Assembly (NCBI GenBank): GCA_947482345.1
Contig: CANKJN010000013.1
Location: 1 to 35,249 of the forward strand
Length of the DNA stretch: 35,249 nt
Reading direction: 5' to 3'
DNA from: Spartobacteria bacterium
GTDB taxonomy: Bacteria > Verrucomicrobiota > Verrucomicrobiia > Chthoniobacterales > UBA6821
The notes under the pieces are model-generated. The model made no database searches, was not told where the DNA came from, and saw only the letters and a list, made by a program, of their open reading frames with translations. The translations under genes were made by a program, and so were the position numbers. This document shows, in pieces, positions 7,507-15,152 of the stretch; within the stretch, counting starts at the first letter, position 1, and the number at the start of each line of letters is the position of its first letter.

Positions 7507-7600
7507 CCCTCATACTTCATCCCTCATACTTCATCCCTGATACTTCATCCCTGATACTTCATCCCTCATACTTCATCCTTCAGCCTTCAGTCTTCAGTCT
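7507..7600. repeat. 14-bp tandem array followed by 7-bp array
   Basis: Five consecutive 14-bp units, ccctcatacttcat or ccctgatacttcat (7507-7576), lead directly into ccttcag, ccttcag, tcttcag (7577-7597). The flanking spacer (7434-7664) carries no gene. It begins with a degenerate cgcagaga / cgcagagg / cgcggaga 8-bp periodic stretch at about 7448-7475. It ends with attcat/ttcatc-rich sequence just before the next start codon. A 17-mer from 7577-7593 recurs inverted at 20598-20614. Confidence 0.93.
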
Positions 7601-7664
7601 ATCAGCCTCCCCCTCATCATTCATCATTCATAATTCATCCTCCCCTCCTTCCCCCCTTTCATCC

Positions 7665-8468
7665 ATGACACCACTCCACGTTAACTCACTTTCTCTGGAG
7701 CAGTATCTCGCCCTTCACTTCGCGCCACTCTGGCTGGGGGCATTCTGCATTCTTCTGCCAATCCTCATCGCCTGCCTGGGACTGGTGGTGATCCGCAGGG
7801 TGGTTCCCTCTGAATTCCTGCAACTCCATCATGAGATCACCGGCCCGTTCTTCAACACCATGGGGGCCATCTACGGCATCTTCCTCGCCTTGATCGTTGC
7901 CACCACCTGGCAGTTCTACTCGAACACGGAAGGGAATGTCGTGGAGGAGGCGCGATGCCTCGGATCGCTCTATTCCGATGCGGAGGCATTCCCCCAACCG
8001 CACCGGTCGGAATTTCGCAAGCTGATCTCGGAATACCGCTCCTCCCTTATTTCCGAGGAATGGAAAAGCCTTGGGAAGGGTCGTGAGAACGATCGCACGG
8101 CCGCCATCTTTGCCAAACTGAAAGGAGCCTACTCCCGGTTCAAGGTGAGCGATCCCGCGGAAGGAGCCTACTTCCACGAGTCGGTCAGAAACCTCAACAG
8201 GATGGAATCACTCCGCGCATCCAGGATCCAGGATGCAGGCAGCGGCCTCATCCCCTTCCTCTGGGGCATCCTCATTGCGGGTGCCGCTGCCATGATCGGC
8301 TTCTCATTTCTGTTCGGTGCCCAGAACTTCGCCACCCATGCGGTGATGACATCGCTGCTCACCGCCGTGATCGGCCTGGCCTTCTTCACCATCATGACGC
8401 TGGATTTTCCCTTCACGGGACTCGTCGCCATCGACCCCAGTGCATTCGTGAAACTGGAACTGAAGTGA
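7665..8468 (+). CDS. DUF4239 (bestrophin-like) membrane protein
   Basis: A 267-residue integral membrane protein with four predicted helices, about 22-44, 62-83, 196-217 and 225-246. A central soluble region (about 90-190) lies between the two hydrophobic pairs. The helix-2 region GAIYGIFLALIVATTW and the ending LDFPFTGLVAIDPSAF (246-261) are typical of DUF4239, called bestrophin-like in databases. An anion-channel-like role is only suggested by that name. The gene is monocistronic: repeat-rich spacer lies upstream and the TPR operon converges on it downstream. The start codon has no recognisable Shine-Dalgarno. Confidence 0.85.
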   Translation: MTPLHVNSLSLEQYLALHFAPLWLGAFCILLPILIACLGLVVIRRVVPSEFLQLHHEITGPFFNTMGAIYGIFLALIVATTWQFYSNTEGNVVEEARCLGSLYSDAEAFPQPHRSEFRKLISEYRSSLISEEWKSLGKGRENDRTAAIFAKLKGAYSRFKVSDPAEGAYFHESVRNLNRMESLRASRIQDAGSGLIPFLWGILIAGAAAMIGFSFLFGAQNFATHAVMTSLLTAVIGLAFFTIMTLDFPFTGLVAIDPSAFVKLELK

Positions 8469-8493
8469 AAGCCCTCGGAGAAGGCTTAGGCTG

Positions 8494-8550
8494 TTATACC
8501 ATCTCCACTCTTATTCCGGTGAAATCAGACTAATCATGGAAATGGTATTA
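8494..8550. repeat. Inverted repeat between convergent genes
   Basis: Arms 8494-8506 (ttataccatctcc) and 8538-8550 (ggaaatggtatta) are complementary at 11 of 13 positions around a 31-base interior. The repeat lies between the DUF4239 gene and the convergent TPR gene. There is no T-run on either side, so it is not a classical terminator. It could be a tiny remnant of a mobile element. Confidence 0.4.
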
Positions 8551-8615
8551 GGAGGAAGGCAATCGGGGCCTAGGGACTGTAACCTCGTTGCAGTCTTCCC
8601 CACTGCTTCCCAAAT

Positions 8616-8643
8616 CCTTCATCCCTTCTCCTTCATCCCTTCT
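8616..8643. repeat. 14-bp direct repeat, two units
   Basis: The unit ccttcatcccttct occurs twice in exact tandem immediately before the stop codon of the minus-strand TPR gene at 8649. It belongs to the same 7/14-bp periodic class as the arrays at 2027, 7507 and 14063. Confidence 0.9.
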
Positions 8644-8648
8644 TCCAT

Positions 8649-9506
8649 CTACGGCTTGGGCAGCGCCTCGATCATTTTTTTCGCCTCGGTGGCCTGAGGG
8701 GAGGCGGAGTAGTTCTCGACGATTTCATTCAAGGTGCTCACCGTCCTCTTGTCATCCTTGAGGCCCTCGTAGGCTTTGACGGCACCCAGGAGGGCTGCCG
8801 GTTGGAGCATGGCAGGTGATGGATAAAAGACCTTGATGGTGAGGAATGCCCTGATGGCACCCGCAAAATCCTTCTTGGCAAGGAGGGCGCGTCCGAGGGC
8901 CAGTTGCGCCAGGGCTGAACCGGCATCGCCTCCAATGGCGGGCAAGGCCTTGGCACCCACGACAACCGCCGCAGTGTCACCGGATGCCAGTGGTCCGAAG
9001 AGTGCTCCCCCGCGCGCGAGGGATTCGGAGGAGGGGTTGTTGATCGCGCCGATCTCCCGGGCGAGTGAGGCAGCGTCGGCATCCTTTCCGGAGGCGGCGA
9101 GGGCATAGAGACGGAGACGAGCCATCTGCGGCCACCAGGATCCGGGGAGCTCCTTGAGATCTCCCTGCTTGGCGACAAAGGCCTCAGTCAGGGCCAGAAC
9201 TTCGGTGGCGTTGCCGGAAGAGGCGGCCTCGGAGGCCTTGTCAAGCTCGGGTGGCTCGGCGAAAGAGACCTTGGCGATCCTGGCAAGAGGTAATCCCATC
9301 TCCATCGATCCCCCTCCCGGCATGACGACCTGGATCATGACGTTGGATCCCGCTTTCCTAAGGGTGGTGTTGGCATAGACCTGACCGTCGGTCAGGGTGA
9401 CATTCTCGGCACGCAGGATGCACGCGGACCCGAGCCAGAGAAGGGAGAGAAGAGTGAGCCTCCGGGTAAGATCGCGGGGGCGCTGGGGTGTCGTGAGGGT
9501 CATCAT
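8649..9506 (-). CDS. Secreted tetratricopeptide-type protein, last gene of ExbB/D operon
   Basis: A 285-residue exported protein. The first about 33 residues (MMTLTTPQRPRDLT then LTLLSLLWLGSACILRA) form a signal peptide. A short beta-rich module (ENVTLTDGQVYANTTLRK to IAKVSFAEPPEL) is followed by alpha-helical TPR-like pairs, for example ALGRALLAKKDFAGAIRAFL and AAVKAYEGLKDDKRTVSTL-like helices. TPR solenoids mediate protein contacts, so a periplasmic scaffold role is likely. The start (9506 or 9503) overlaps the stop of the large TPR gene in ATGATGA, implying translational coupling. The frame is open further upstream, but that is a shadow of the large gene. No specific family was recognised. 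Confidence 0.75.
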   Translation of the reverse strand: MMTLTTPQRPRDLTRRLTLLSLLWLGSACILRAENVTLTDGQVYANTTLRKAGSNVMIQVVMPGGGSMEMGLPLARIAKVSFAEPPELDKASEAASSGNATEVLALTEAFVAKQGDLKELPGSWWPQMARLRLYALAASGKDADAASLAREIGAINNPSSESLARGGALFGPLASGDTAAVVVGAKALPAIGGDAGSALAQLALGRALLAKKDFAGAIRAFLTIKVFYPSPAMLQPAALLGAVKAYEGLKDDKRTVSTLNEIVENYSASPQATEAKKMIEALPKP

Positions 9507-12500
9507 GGCGTGGCAGGGGCAGTGGAGGCGGCCGGCGCGGCACCCGTCGCAGGGGACTCTGCCGGAGCCGGTGCGGCGGGAAGTCCCTCGAGTTTCTTTC
9601 TGGCCTCCGCGGCACGAGGGATCTGGGCGAGACGCGGTTTGGAGAGCATTTCCCGGAGATGGGCCGCGGCCTTGGCGGGCTCGCCGAGCTTGATGAAGCC
9701 GTCGGCGGCCTTGAGGTAGGCTGTGACCACCACGTCGGGGTAGCGCTGGTAGGCCACGAAGACGCGCTGGTAATACTGGATGGCGGCTGCGGTATTGCCC
9801 CTCTTCTCTTCCAACTCTCCGAGCGAGAGGAGCGCCCTCGCCGTGACCTCGCCGCGCCACTCCTTGTTGCCGGCGACCTCCTCGAAGGTCTTTTTGGCAG
9901 CGTCAAGTTTTCCCATGCCGAGCTGGGCTTTCCCCTTCCCGTAGGTGACTTGTGCAAGCTTGGCGTCGGCGTTCGCCTTCTCCACAGCGTCGTCAAACCA
10001 GCGAAGCGCCTCGGCGGGCTGATCGCGCGCCAGGGAGACTTCCCCCATGCCGCAGTAGGCGTATTCAAGCAGGTCGCTCTTTGGGAAGGAGGTCATCAGT
10101 TCCTTGTAGAAGGCCTCGGACTTGTCGAGTTCCCCCTTTTCCAGGGCGATCTCGCCGCACTGCGCCAGGAGCATGGCGCTGAGCTGATCGGCTGGAAACT
10201 CGCGGTAGATGGAGGCCATGAGCTCCTTCTGCCTCTCCTGCCGTTTGGTGAAGCCGGCCAGTTCCGCCTGTGCGTAGCGGAGTCGGGCCTTGGCAAGGGA
10301 GTTGGTCCCGACGGCGGCAACCTTCTCCTCGTCGAGGTATTTGGCGAAGTCGGCGTCCGCGTCATAGGGGGGCGTCGGTGCGGGAGTAGGGCGGGGCGGA
10401 GCTTCCGGTCCCGCGACGGCGTTGGTGGAGGCGGGTGCGGACGGTGCCGGAGTTGCGGCCGGAGCGCCCTCCTTCGCGACGAGCGGCGGGCGGATTCGCT
10501 TGGAACAAGTCTGGGCCAACTGGGCCAGGAGCTGCTCGACGGCGTCCTTTTTGCGGTCGTTGATGGTCTTGAGGATGGTCTCGGCGAGATACTGCTTGGC
10601 CTCCTCGGCCTTCCCGTCCTTGATCTTGGCCTTGGAAACCCAGTAGACGGCCGCGGTTGCGGCGGGATGATCCGGATGCCGGGAGGCAAAGAGGCTGAAC
10701 ATGTCGGCGATTTCGTCCCAGCGGTTGAGCTTCTGATACTGCTTGTTGGCCTCGAAGAGGGAGTATTTGAGAACCTCCTCGGAATCGCTCAGATCGACCG
10801 ACTTCCGGTAGGCTGCGGCCGATTCGGCGGGCATCTCCTTGGCAGCGTAGGCGTCCCCTTGGAGGGCCATGACCTCGGCCTGCATCGGTTCGCCCCCGTG
10901 CTTACTCCTCCATTCGTCGCAGCGCTTGATGACCTCGTCGTATTTCTCGGCGGCGTTGTAGCAGAGGGCGATGCGGTACTCGGAATCCCCGGCGTACTGG
11001 GCCTGGGGGTTCTTTTTGACGAAGGCCTGGAATCCCTCGAGGGCCTTGGTGTAACCCTCCTGGCCGCCGATCATGAAGTAACAAAGCGGAAGACGGTATT
11101 GGGCCTCCTCGGCAAACCTGCCTGAGGGGTATTTCGCGAGGTATTTTTTGTAACTCTCGATGGCCTGCTTGTATTTGTCTTTTTTCTCGGGATCGGCCGC
11201 CTGGGCGAACTGGGTGTTCCCCATCAGGAACTGCATGTCGCCGGCCAGAGGGGAGTCGGGGGCCTTCTCGAGCGCGGTGGAGAAGACCGTCTCGGCCTTG
11301 GCAAAGTCACCGGCTTCCAGGGCGACGGCCCCCTTCAGGAATCCCGCCTGGGATGCGTATTTTCCGGAGGGGTATTCCCCCATGTAGCGGTCGAGCGCAG
11401 GGACGGCGTCGTCGGGCCTCACCAGTGCGCAGTAGGCGGAGGCGATGCTGAAGAGGGCATCCTCGCGGATCTTGGGATCCTTCCCCCCGAGGAGATTCTC
11501 CCAGATGAGGATGGTCTCCCATTTGAGGTCGAGTTCGTCGTAGGCCTTGACCTGCCGCAACCGGATCGCTGAGGTGGTATCGGGGAGCTTGGCATACTGA
11601 TCCAGGGACTTCTTGAGATCCTCGATGTCCTTGGCGATGCGGGCGTTGGCGGCGTTGACCTCCATGAAGGCCTTGGGATTGGTCTGGAGGCTGGCCTTGT
11701 TATCCAAGATCGTCTTCTCCATCGTGGCGATCCGGTCTTTCTGAAGGGAGGTCACCACGTCCTGGGGGCGCACGATGGCGTACATCCGAAGGGCTTTCTG
11801 GCGTTCCCCCTTGGCGAGCAGGCCGTCCCCGATCCGCACGGCCAGCATGTCGAGCTGGAGGGGATTGTCGATGATGTTGCTGGCCGCCTGCAAGCGGTCC
11901 AGCAGCTTGAGCGCTTCGTCCAGGTTGCCCCTCTTGGCCTCGATCTCGGTCAGCGCCATGGCCGCCTGCACCGACTGGTCATCCTTGATGCCGGCGGCGA
12001 TGAGCTTCTGAAGCACCTTGACGGCCTCGTCGGTTTTCCCGGCCTCCATGAGCAGGGAGACCTGTGCGAACCTGGCGCGGTCGCCGAGGTCACCACCGAC
12101 CTCGGCTGCCTGCTCAAGCGACTTTGCGGCCTCCGCCTTGCGGCCAGACTGTGACTGAATCTGTGAAAGCGAGACGAGCGCCTTGCTCTTCTGCTTGCCG
12201 TTGGGGAACTCCGTGACCACCCGCTTGAAATACTCCTCAGACTTGGGCAGGTCCTTCTGATTGTAATAGGTCGCCGCCAGGGTGAAGAGGATCAGCTCGA
12301 GATTCTCCCCCTGGGGACCCATTCCAAGCACGGCCTCGAACTTCTTGGCCGCACCCGCAAAGTCGCCGGCCTGGAAAGCCGTGCCACCCTGCTTGAAAAT
12401 CTCCTCCGGGGAATCCTCGGCGTGGAGCAGGGGTCCCATGAGAGAGAGTGAGAATGTCAGGAGCAAGGATGCAAGTGTGCAGGCCTTGCCAGGAAGAGAA

Positions 12501-12520
12501 TGTCCGGTCACTGCGGTCAT
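9503..12520 (-). CDS. Large exported TPR repeat protein of the ExbB/D operon
   Basis: About 1005 residues. The chosen start (12520) has an AGGA about 6 bases upstream and gives a proper signal peptide (LASLLLTFSLSLMGPLLHAED); starts at 12526 and 12553 are possible. The mature protein is almost entirely tetratricopeptide repeats. Typical units are GGTAFQAGDFAGAAKKFEAVL near the start, AATYYNQKDLPKSEEYFKRV, and AEYRLPLCYF- and SEYRIALCYN-like units in the middle. The pattern resembles YbgF/CpoB and BamD-type TPRs. A Pro/Ala-rich linker splits the solenoid near residues 685-720, and the C-terminus is a Pro/Ala tail. Position after exbB-exbD-exbD and the TonB-like gene suggests a periplasmic scaffold for that motor. 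Substrate is unknown. Confidence 0.85.
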   Translation of the reverse strand: MTAVTGHSLPGKACTLASLLLTFSLSLMGPLLHAEDSPEEIFKQGGTAFQAGDFAGAAKKFEAVLGMGPQGENLELILFTLAATYYNQKDLPKSEEYFKRVVTEFPNGKQKSKALVSLSQIQSQSGRKAEAAKSLEQAAEVGGDLGDRARFAQVSLLMEAGKTDEAVKVLQKLIAAGIKDDQSVQAAMALTEIEAKRGNLDEALKLLDRLQAASNIIDNPLQLDMLAVRIGDGLLAKGERQKALRMYAIVRPQDVVTSLQKDRIATMEKTILDNKASLQTNPKAFMEVNAANARIAKDIEDLKKSLDQYAKLPDTTSAIRLRQVKAYDELDLKWETILIWENLLGGKDPKIREDALFSIASAYCALVRPDDAVPALDRYMGEYPSGKYASQAGFLKGAVALEAGDFAKAETVFSTALEKAPDSPLAGDMQFLMGNTQFAQAADPEKKDKYKQAIESYKKYLAKYPSGRFAEEAQYRLPLCYFMIGGQEGYTKALEGFQAFVKKNPQAQYAGDSEYRIALCYNAAEKYDEVIKRCDEWRSKHGGEPMQAEVMALQGDAYAAKEMPAESAAAYRKSVDLSDSEEVLKYSLFEANKQYQKLNRWDEIADMFSLFASRHPDHPAATAAVYWVSKAKIKDGKAEEAKQYLAETILKTINDRKKDAVEQLLAQLAQTCSKRIRPPLVAKEGAPAATPAPSAPASTNAVAGPEAPPRPTPAPTPPYDADADFAKYLDEEKVAAVGTNSLAKARLRYAQAELAGFTKRQERQKELMASIYREFPADQLSAMLLAQCGEIALEKGELDKSEAFYKELMTSFPKSDLLEYAYCGMGEVSLARDQPAEALRWFDDAVEKANADAKLAQVTYGKGKAQLGMGKLDAAKKTFEEVAGNKEWRGEVTARALLSLGELEEKRGNTAAAIQYYQRVFVAYQRYPDVVVTAYLKAADGFIKLGEPAKAAAHLREMLSKPRLAQIPRAAEARKKLEGLPAAPAPAESPATGAAPAASTAPATP

Positions 12521-12610
12521 GGCCATTCCTGCTGAGCTTGGCAAAATCTTCATTGCAAAAGTGCGGGGCTGTATGTGTCGAACGGAGGTTTTGCTCGCGC
12601 GGGAGTTTCT

Positions 12611-14026
12611 TTATTTCTGTGCGGGGAAGACAATGGACTCCTCAATTTTCGGGCCAAGCCTTTCCCCAGGTTGCCAGGAAGGGGGGGCATTGGGAGGCCT
12701 CTTCGACCAGTCGGCCGGGGCATATTCAGGGAGTGGGAGACCACTCTTGACCTGAAACAGTGGGTAGAGAACATCGCCATAGCTGTTGTCCTTGTAGGGG
12801 TTAGGCGGATAAGGCTCTTTTCGATTCATATCCATAATTCTCACCATCTGCCGATAATTACCTCGGTTTGCTCCAAACACCACAAGGATATCAATAGGGT
12901 AGGTTCTCCCCGCTGATGTCTTGAACGGGCGATGTGTTCCGAGGGGAAATAGCTTTTTCACATTTTCGGGAGGGGCACTGCACTCTATGTTATTTTCATC
13001 AAAACGGATCGCATAAGTACCCTCTACGTAAGGCAATGGTGCAGTACAAAATTGGTATGTAGTAGTCTTGGGTGCGGAGACTCTTCCGGTGTAGTGGACG
13101 ATGAAGTAGCCAGGCTTGACGTTGGATTCCGCCCCGAAGGCCTTGAGGACCTCGGATTGTGGAATACCGCTCGGAGGTGAGTAAAGATGAAGCTGGTAGG
13201 AAGTGATGGTGTCCTTGGCCTTGTAATACTTCTTCTCAAGCAACTTCGGATCCCACTTTGCCTCCATGAAGGCCTGCAGATCCAACTCCATTTTATAGTC
13301 GCACAGCTTCTCGGCGACAGCCCCTTTTTTAAAGTCCTCGCCGATATCCGTGGGGGAGCCATCAGGTTTCTGCTTGAGATCGTAGAGATTGACCTTGAGA
13401 CCGGGGGCCCCTCCCCCTCCCTTGTAACCGAAGGCGGTGAGTCCTCCGCCAGGCATCGAGGCGCCGCCGCCCGCGGCACCCCCTCCTGCGGCGGCTCCAA
13501 CCCCGAGGCTCCCTGTTCCGAGGCCGCTCATGACGGAGGCCATCACATCGGGACTTGAACTGGAGTTCATCTCCATGGGAGGGAGGGCGATGGCGGCACT
13601 GGGCGCCGTGGAGGTGATGCGCTTGGAGACGCTGGGGGCGCTGGCCGTGGCCTTGGAGAGCTTCACCTTGTGCTCGACGGTCTTGGGACCGGCGGAACTC
13701 GGAGGAGGTGCGGTGAACTTGAGCTTCTCCTTCCGCCCCGCCACGACCTGGACAACCAAGACGGTCGCCCCGCCGATCAGCAGGACATGCACAAGGAGAC
13801 TAAGGACGAAAAAGCTTCCGCTCCAGGCCATCCAGCGCTGCCAGAGGTTACGCTTCAGGGGATGAGGCTCGGAGGGGGCTACGTGGAGGTCTGAGGCCGC
13901 TGCATGGTGGACAGCTTGATGGTGCGTGTCATCGACTTCGTGCACGACATGCTCCGCCGTCACCGATGAGGCATCCCCGGCCACGGGAGCGGGTTCGGAT
14001 TCGGGATGGTCGGGTGTGGCGGACAT
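12611..14026 (-). CDS. TonB-like membrane protein with PA14-like periplasmic domain
   Basis: A 471-residue protein in the TonB position of an ExbB/ExbD operon. Residues 1-60 are cytoplasmic and His-rich. One helix (about 69-96, FFVLSLLVHVLLIGGATVLV) contains S76-x3-H80, the Ser/His spacing that TonB and TolA use to contact ExbB/ExbD or TolQ/R. A Pro/Ser/Gly-rich spacer (about 105-208) would cross the periplasm. The C-terminal 250 residues are not a TonB C-terminal domain. They contain YFIVHYTGRVSAPKTTTYQF, a YAIRFDENNIECS strand pair and an AGRTYPIDILVVF strand, a pattern like PA14-type beta sandwiches, which bind glycans or partner proteins. Codons for this domain are noticeably AT-richer than their neighbours. 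No TonB-dependent receptor lies nearby. The PA14-like assignment is tentative. Confidence 0.72.
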   Translation of the reverse strand: MSATPDHPESEPAPVAGDASSVTAEHVVHEVDDTHHQAVHHAAASDLHVAPSEPHPLKRNLWQRWMAWSGSFFVLSLLVHVLLIGGATVLVVQVVAGRKEKLKFTAPPPSSAGPKTVEHKVKLSKATASAPSVSKRITSTAPSAAIALPPMEMNSSSSPDVMASVMSGLGTGSLGVGAAAGGGAAGGGASMPGGGLTAFGYKGGGGAPGLKVNLYDLKQKPDGSPTDIGEDFKKGAVAEKLCDYKMELDLQAFMEAKWDPKLLEKKYYKAKDTITSYQLHLYSPPSGIPQSEVLKAFGAESNVKPGYFIVHYTGRVSAPKTTTYQFCTAPLPYVEGTYAIRFDENNIECSAPPENVKKLFPLGTHRPFKTSAGRTYPIDILVVFGANRGNYRQMVRIMDMNRKEPYPPNPYKDNSYGDVLYPLFQVKSGLPLPEYAPADWSKRPPNAPPSWQPGERLGPKIEESIVFPAQK

Positions 14027-14062
14027 GGCAGGAAGGGGGGGGGAGGGAAGTTGAAGGATGAA

Positions 14063-14118
14063 ACCTGAGGGAGGAGACCTGAGGGAGGGGGGTTAGAAAG
14101 AGAAAAGTGAAAAAGTGA
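14063..14118. repeat. Purine-rich 14-bp and 8-bp direct repeats
   Basis: The word acctgagggagg recurs 14 bp apart (14063 and 14077). A few bases later aaaagtga occurs twice with an 8-bp period (14103 and 14111), then agctgaagg. The block fills the 163-bp spacer between the second exbD and the TonB-like gene and belongs to the 7/14-bp periodic class seen elsewhere in the window. No gene is seen in this spacer. Confidence 0.75.
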
Positions 14119-14189
14119 AAGCTGAAGGGGTGATGGCGGGAATGGAGAAGATGTCGGAGATCGGAGTTTCTTCGTTTTTCCTTTTGCGT

Positions 14190-14630
14190 TTACTCCTCGT
14201 TCACGTTGAAGGTCACGTTGGTGATCTTGGCCGCCGCGAGGGCATTGAGGACGTCGATGGTGCGGCTGTACTTGGCGCGAGCCTCGCTGTTGATGGTGAC
14301 GATCGCGGGTTGCTTGGCGTTGTCGGCGTTTTCCTTCAGACGCATGAGGGTGGCGCGCAACTGGGGGAGATCGGCGCTCTCGGGGGTGTCGAAGGGTTCA
14401 TCATTGAGTGTGACCTCCCCCTCGTCGGAAATACCGATGATGGTCTCGTCGTTGAACTCGGTGGCGGAAGAGTTCTCGGCGCTGCCGGGCAGGCGGGTGG
14501 TGAGCTCATTCTCCACCTTTACGGCACCGGCCATCACCATGAAGAAGAGCATGATGACGAAGACGACATCGACCATCGGCGCGATCTGGAAGCCCATGGT
14601 TCCGTCATCTTCGTTCACAAAGGGCTTCAT
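14190..14630 (-). CDS. exbD: ExbD/TolR family biopolymer transport protein (second copy)
   Basis: A 146-residue inner-membrane protein with a short cytoplasmic N-terminus, one membrane helix and a periplasmic domain. The helix IAPMVDVVFVIMLFFMV carries the conserved Asp, D21, that takes part in proton flow through ExbB/ExbD or TolQ/TolR. The periplasmic part ends with the usual TIDVLNALAAAKITNVTF segment. It differs clearly in sequence from the neighbouring ExbD, so the two may form a mixed dimer. Spacing to the first exbD is 33 bp. Confidence 0.92.
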   Translation of the reverse strand: MKPFVNEDDGTMGFQIAPMVDVVFVIMLFFMVMAGAVKVENELTTRLPGSAENSSATEFNDETIIGISDEGEVTLNDEPFDTPESADLPQLRATLMRLKENADNAKQPAIVTINSEARAKYSRTIDVLNALAAAKITNVTFNVNEE

Positions 14631-14663
14631 AGGTGGCGGGGATTGGTGGCGGAGCGTGCTTCC

Positions 14664-15131
14664 TTAGTCACGGTTCACCGAGGAGAAGGAGATGTCGGAG
14701 ATTCCGGCCTCGGCCCCGGCATTCATTGCCTGTGAGACGAACAACGCCGGAACATCGCGGTCGGCCCGGATGACAAGGCGGAACTCCGGGTTCTGGCCAG
14801 GCTTGGCGGCGGCTGTCTGCTCGCCGAGCGCCTTGGCCGCCTTGAGCGGTTCGATGAACTCGGATGACTTGGCGTAGAGGTGGTCCTGGAAGTTGAAGGT
14901 GGCCGTGCTGGAGGCCGCATCCCAGCGGACATTGACCACAGCCTCGGATCGGGAATCGTCCTTCTTGGCGGCCTCGGGGGCAAGGGGGAGCTTGATGGTC
15001 TTGTCGATATTGAGCACCTGGGCGGAGGTGATGACCATGAAAAAGATCAGGATGACCAGCAGGACATCCACCATGGGCGCGATCTGGAAATCGGGCTCGC
15101 CCTTTTCTAGTCCTCCTCCTCCTCCTGCCAT
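14664..15131 (-). CDS. exbD: ExbD/TolR family biopolymer transport protein (first copy)
   Basis: A 155-residue ExbD-type protein. After a Gly-rich start comes DFQIAPMVDVLLVILIFFMV, with the conserved membrane Asp at D22. The periplasmic domain includes FRLVIRADRDVPALFVSQAM and a final beta strand (GISDISFSS), as expected for the family. It starts 21 bp after the exbB stop. Two non-identical ExbD proteins behind one ExbB is a common arrangement in this kind of operon and suggests a heteromeric stator. Confidence 0.93.
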   Translation of the reverse strand: MAGGGGGLEKGEPDFQIAPMVDVLLVILIFFMVITSAQVLNIDKTIKLPLAPEAAKKDDSRSEAVVNVRWDAASSTATFNFQDHLYAKSSEFIEPLKAAKALGEQTAAAKPGQNPEFRLVIRADRDVPALFVSQAMNAGAEAGISDISFSSVNRD

Positions 15132-15152
15132 GGTGCGATGAGGGCGGGGAGG

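Noticed and set aside
7507-7576. The five 14-bp units as a CRISPR array.
   Set aside because: Units are directly adjacent with no spacers and far too short for CRISPR repeats.
9507-9860. An N-terminal extension of the small TPR protein to 9860.
   Set aside because: The extension is Arg/Gly-rich shadow of the large TPR gene; the signal peptide begins at 9506.
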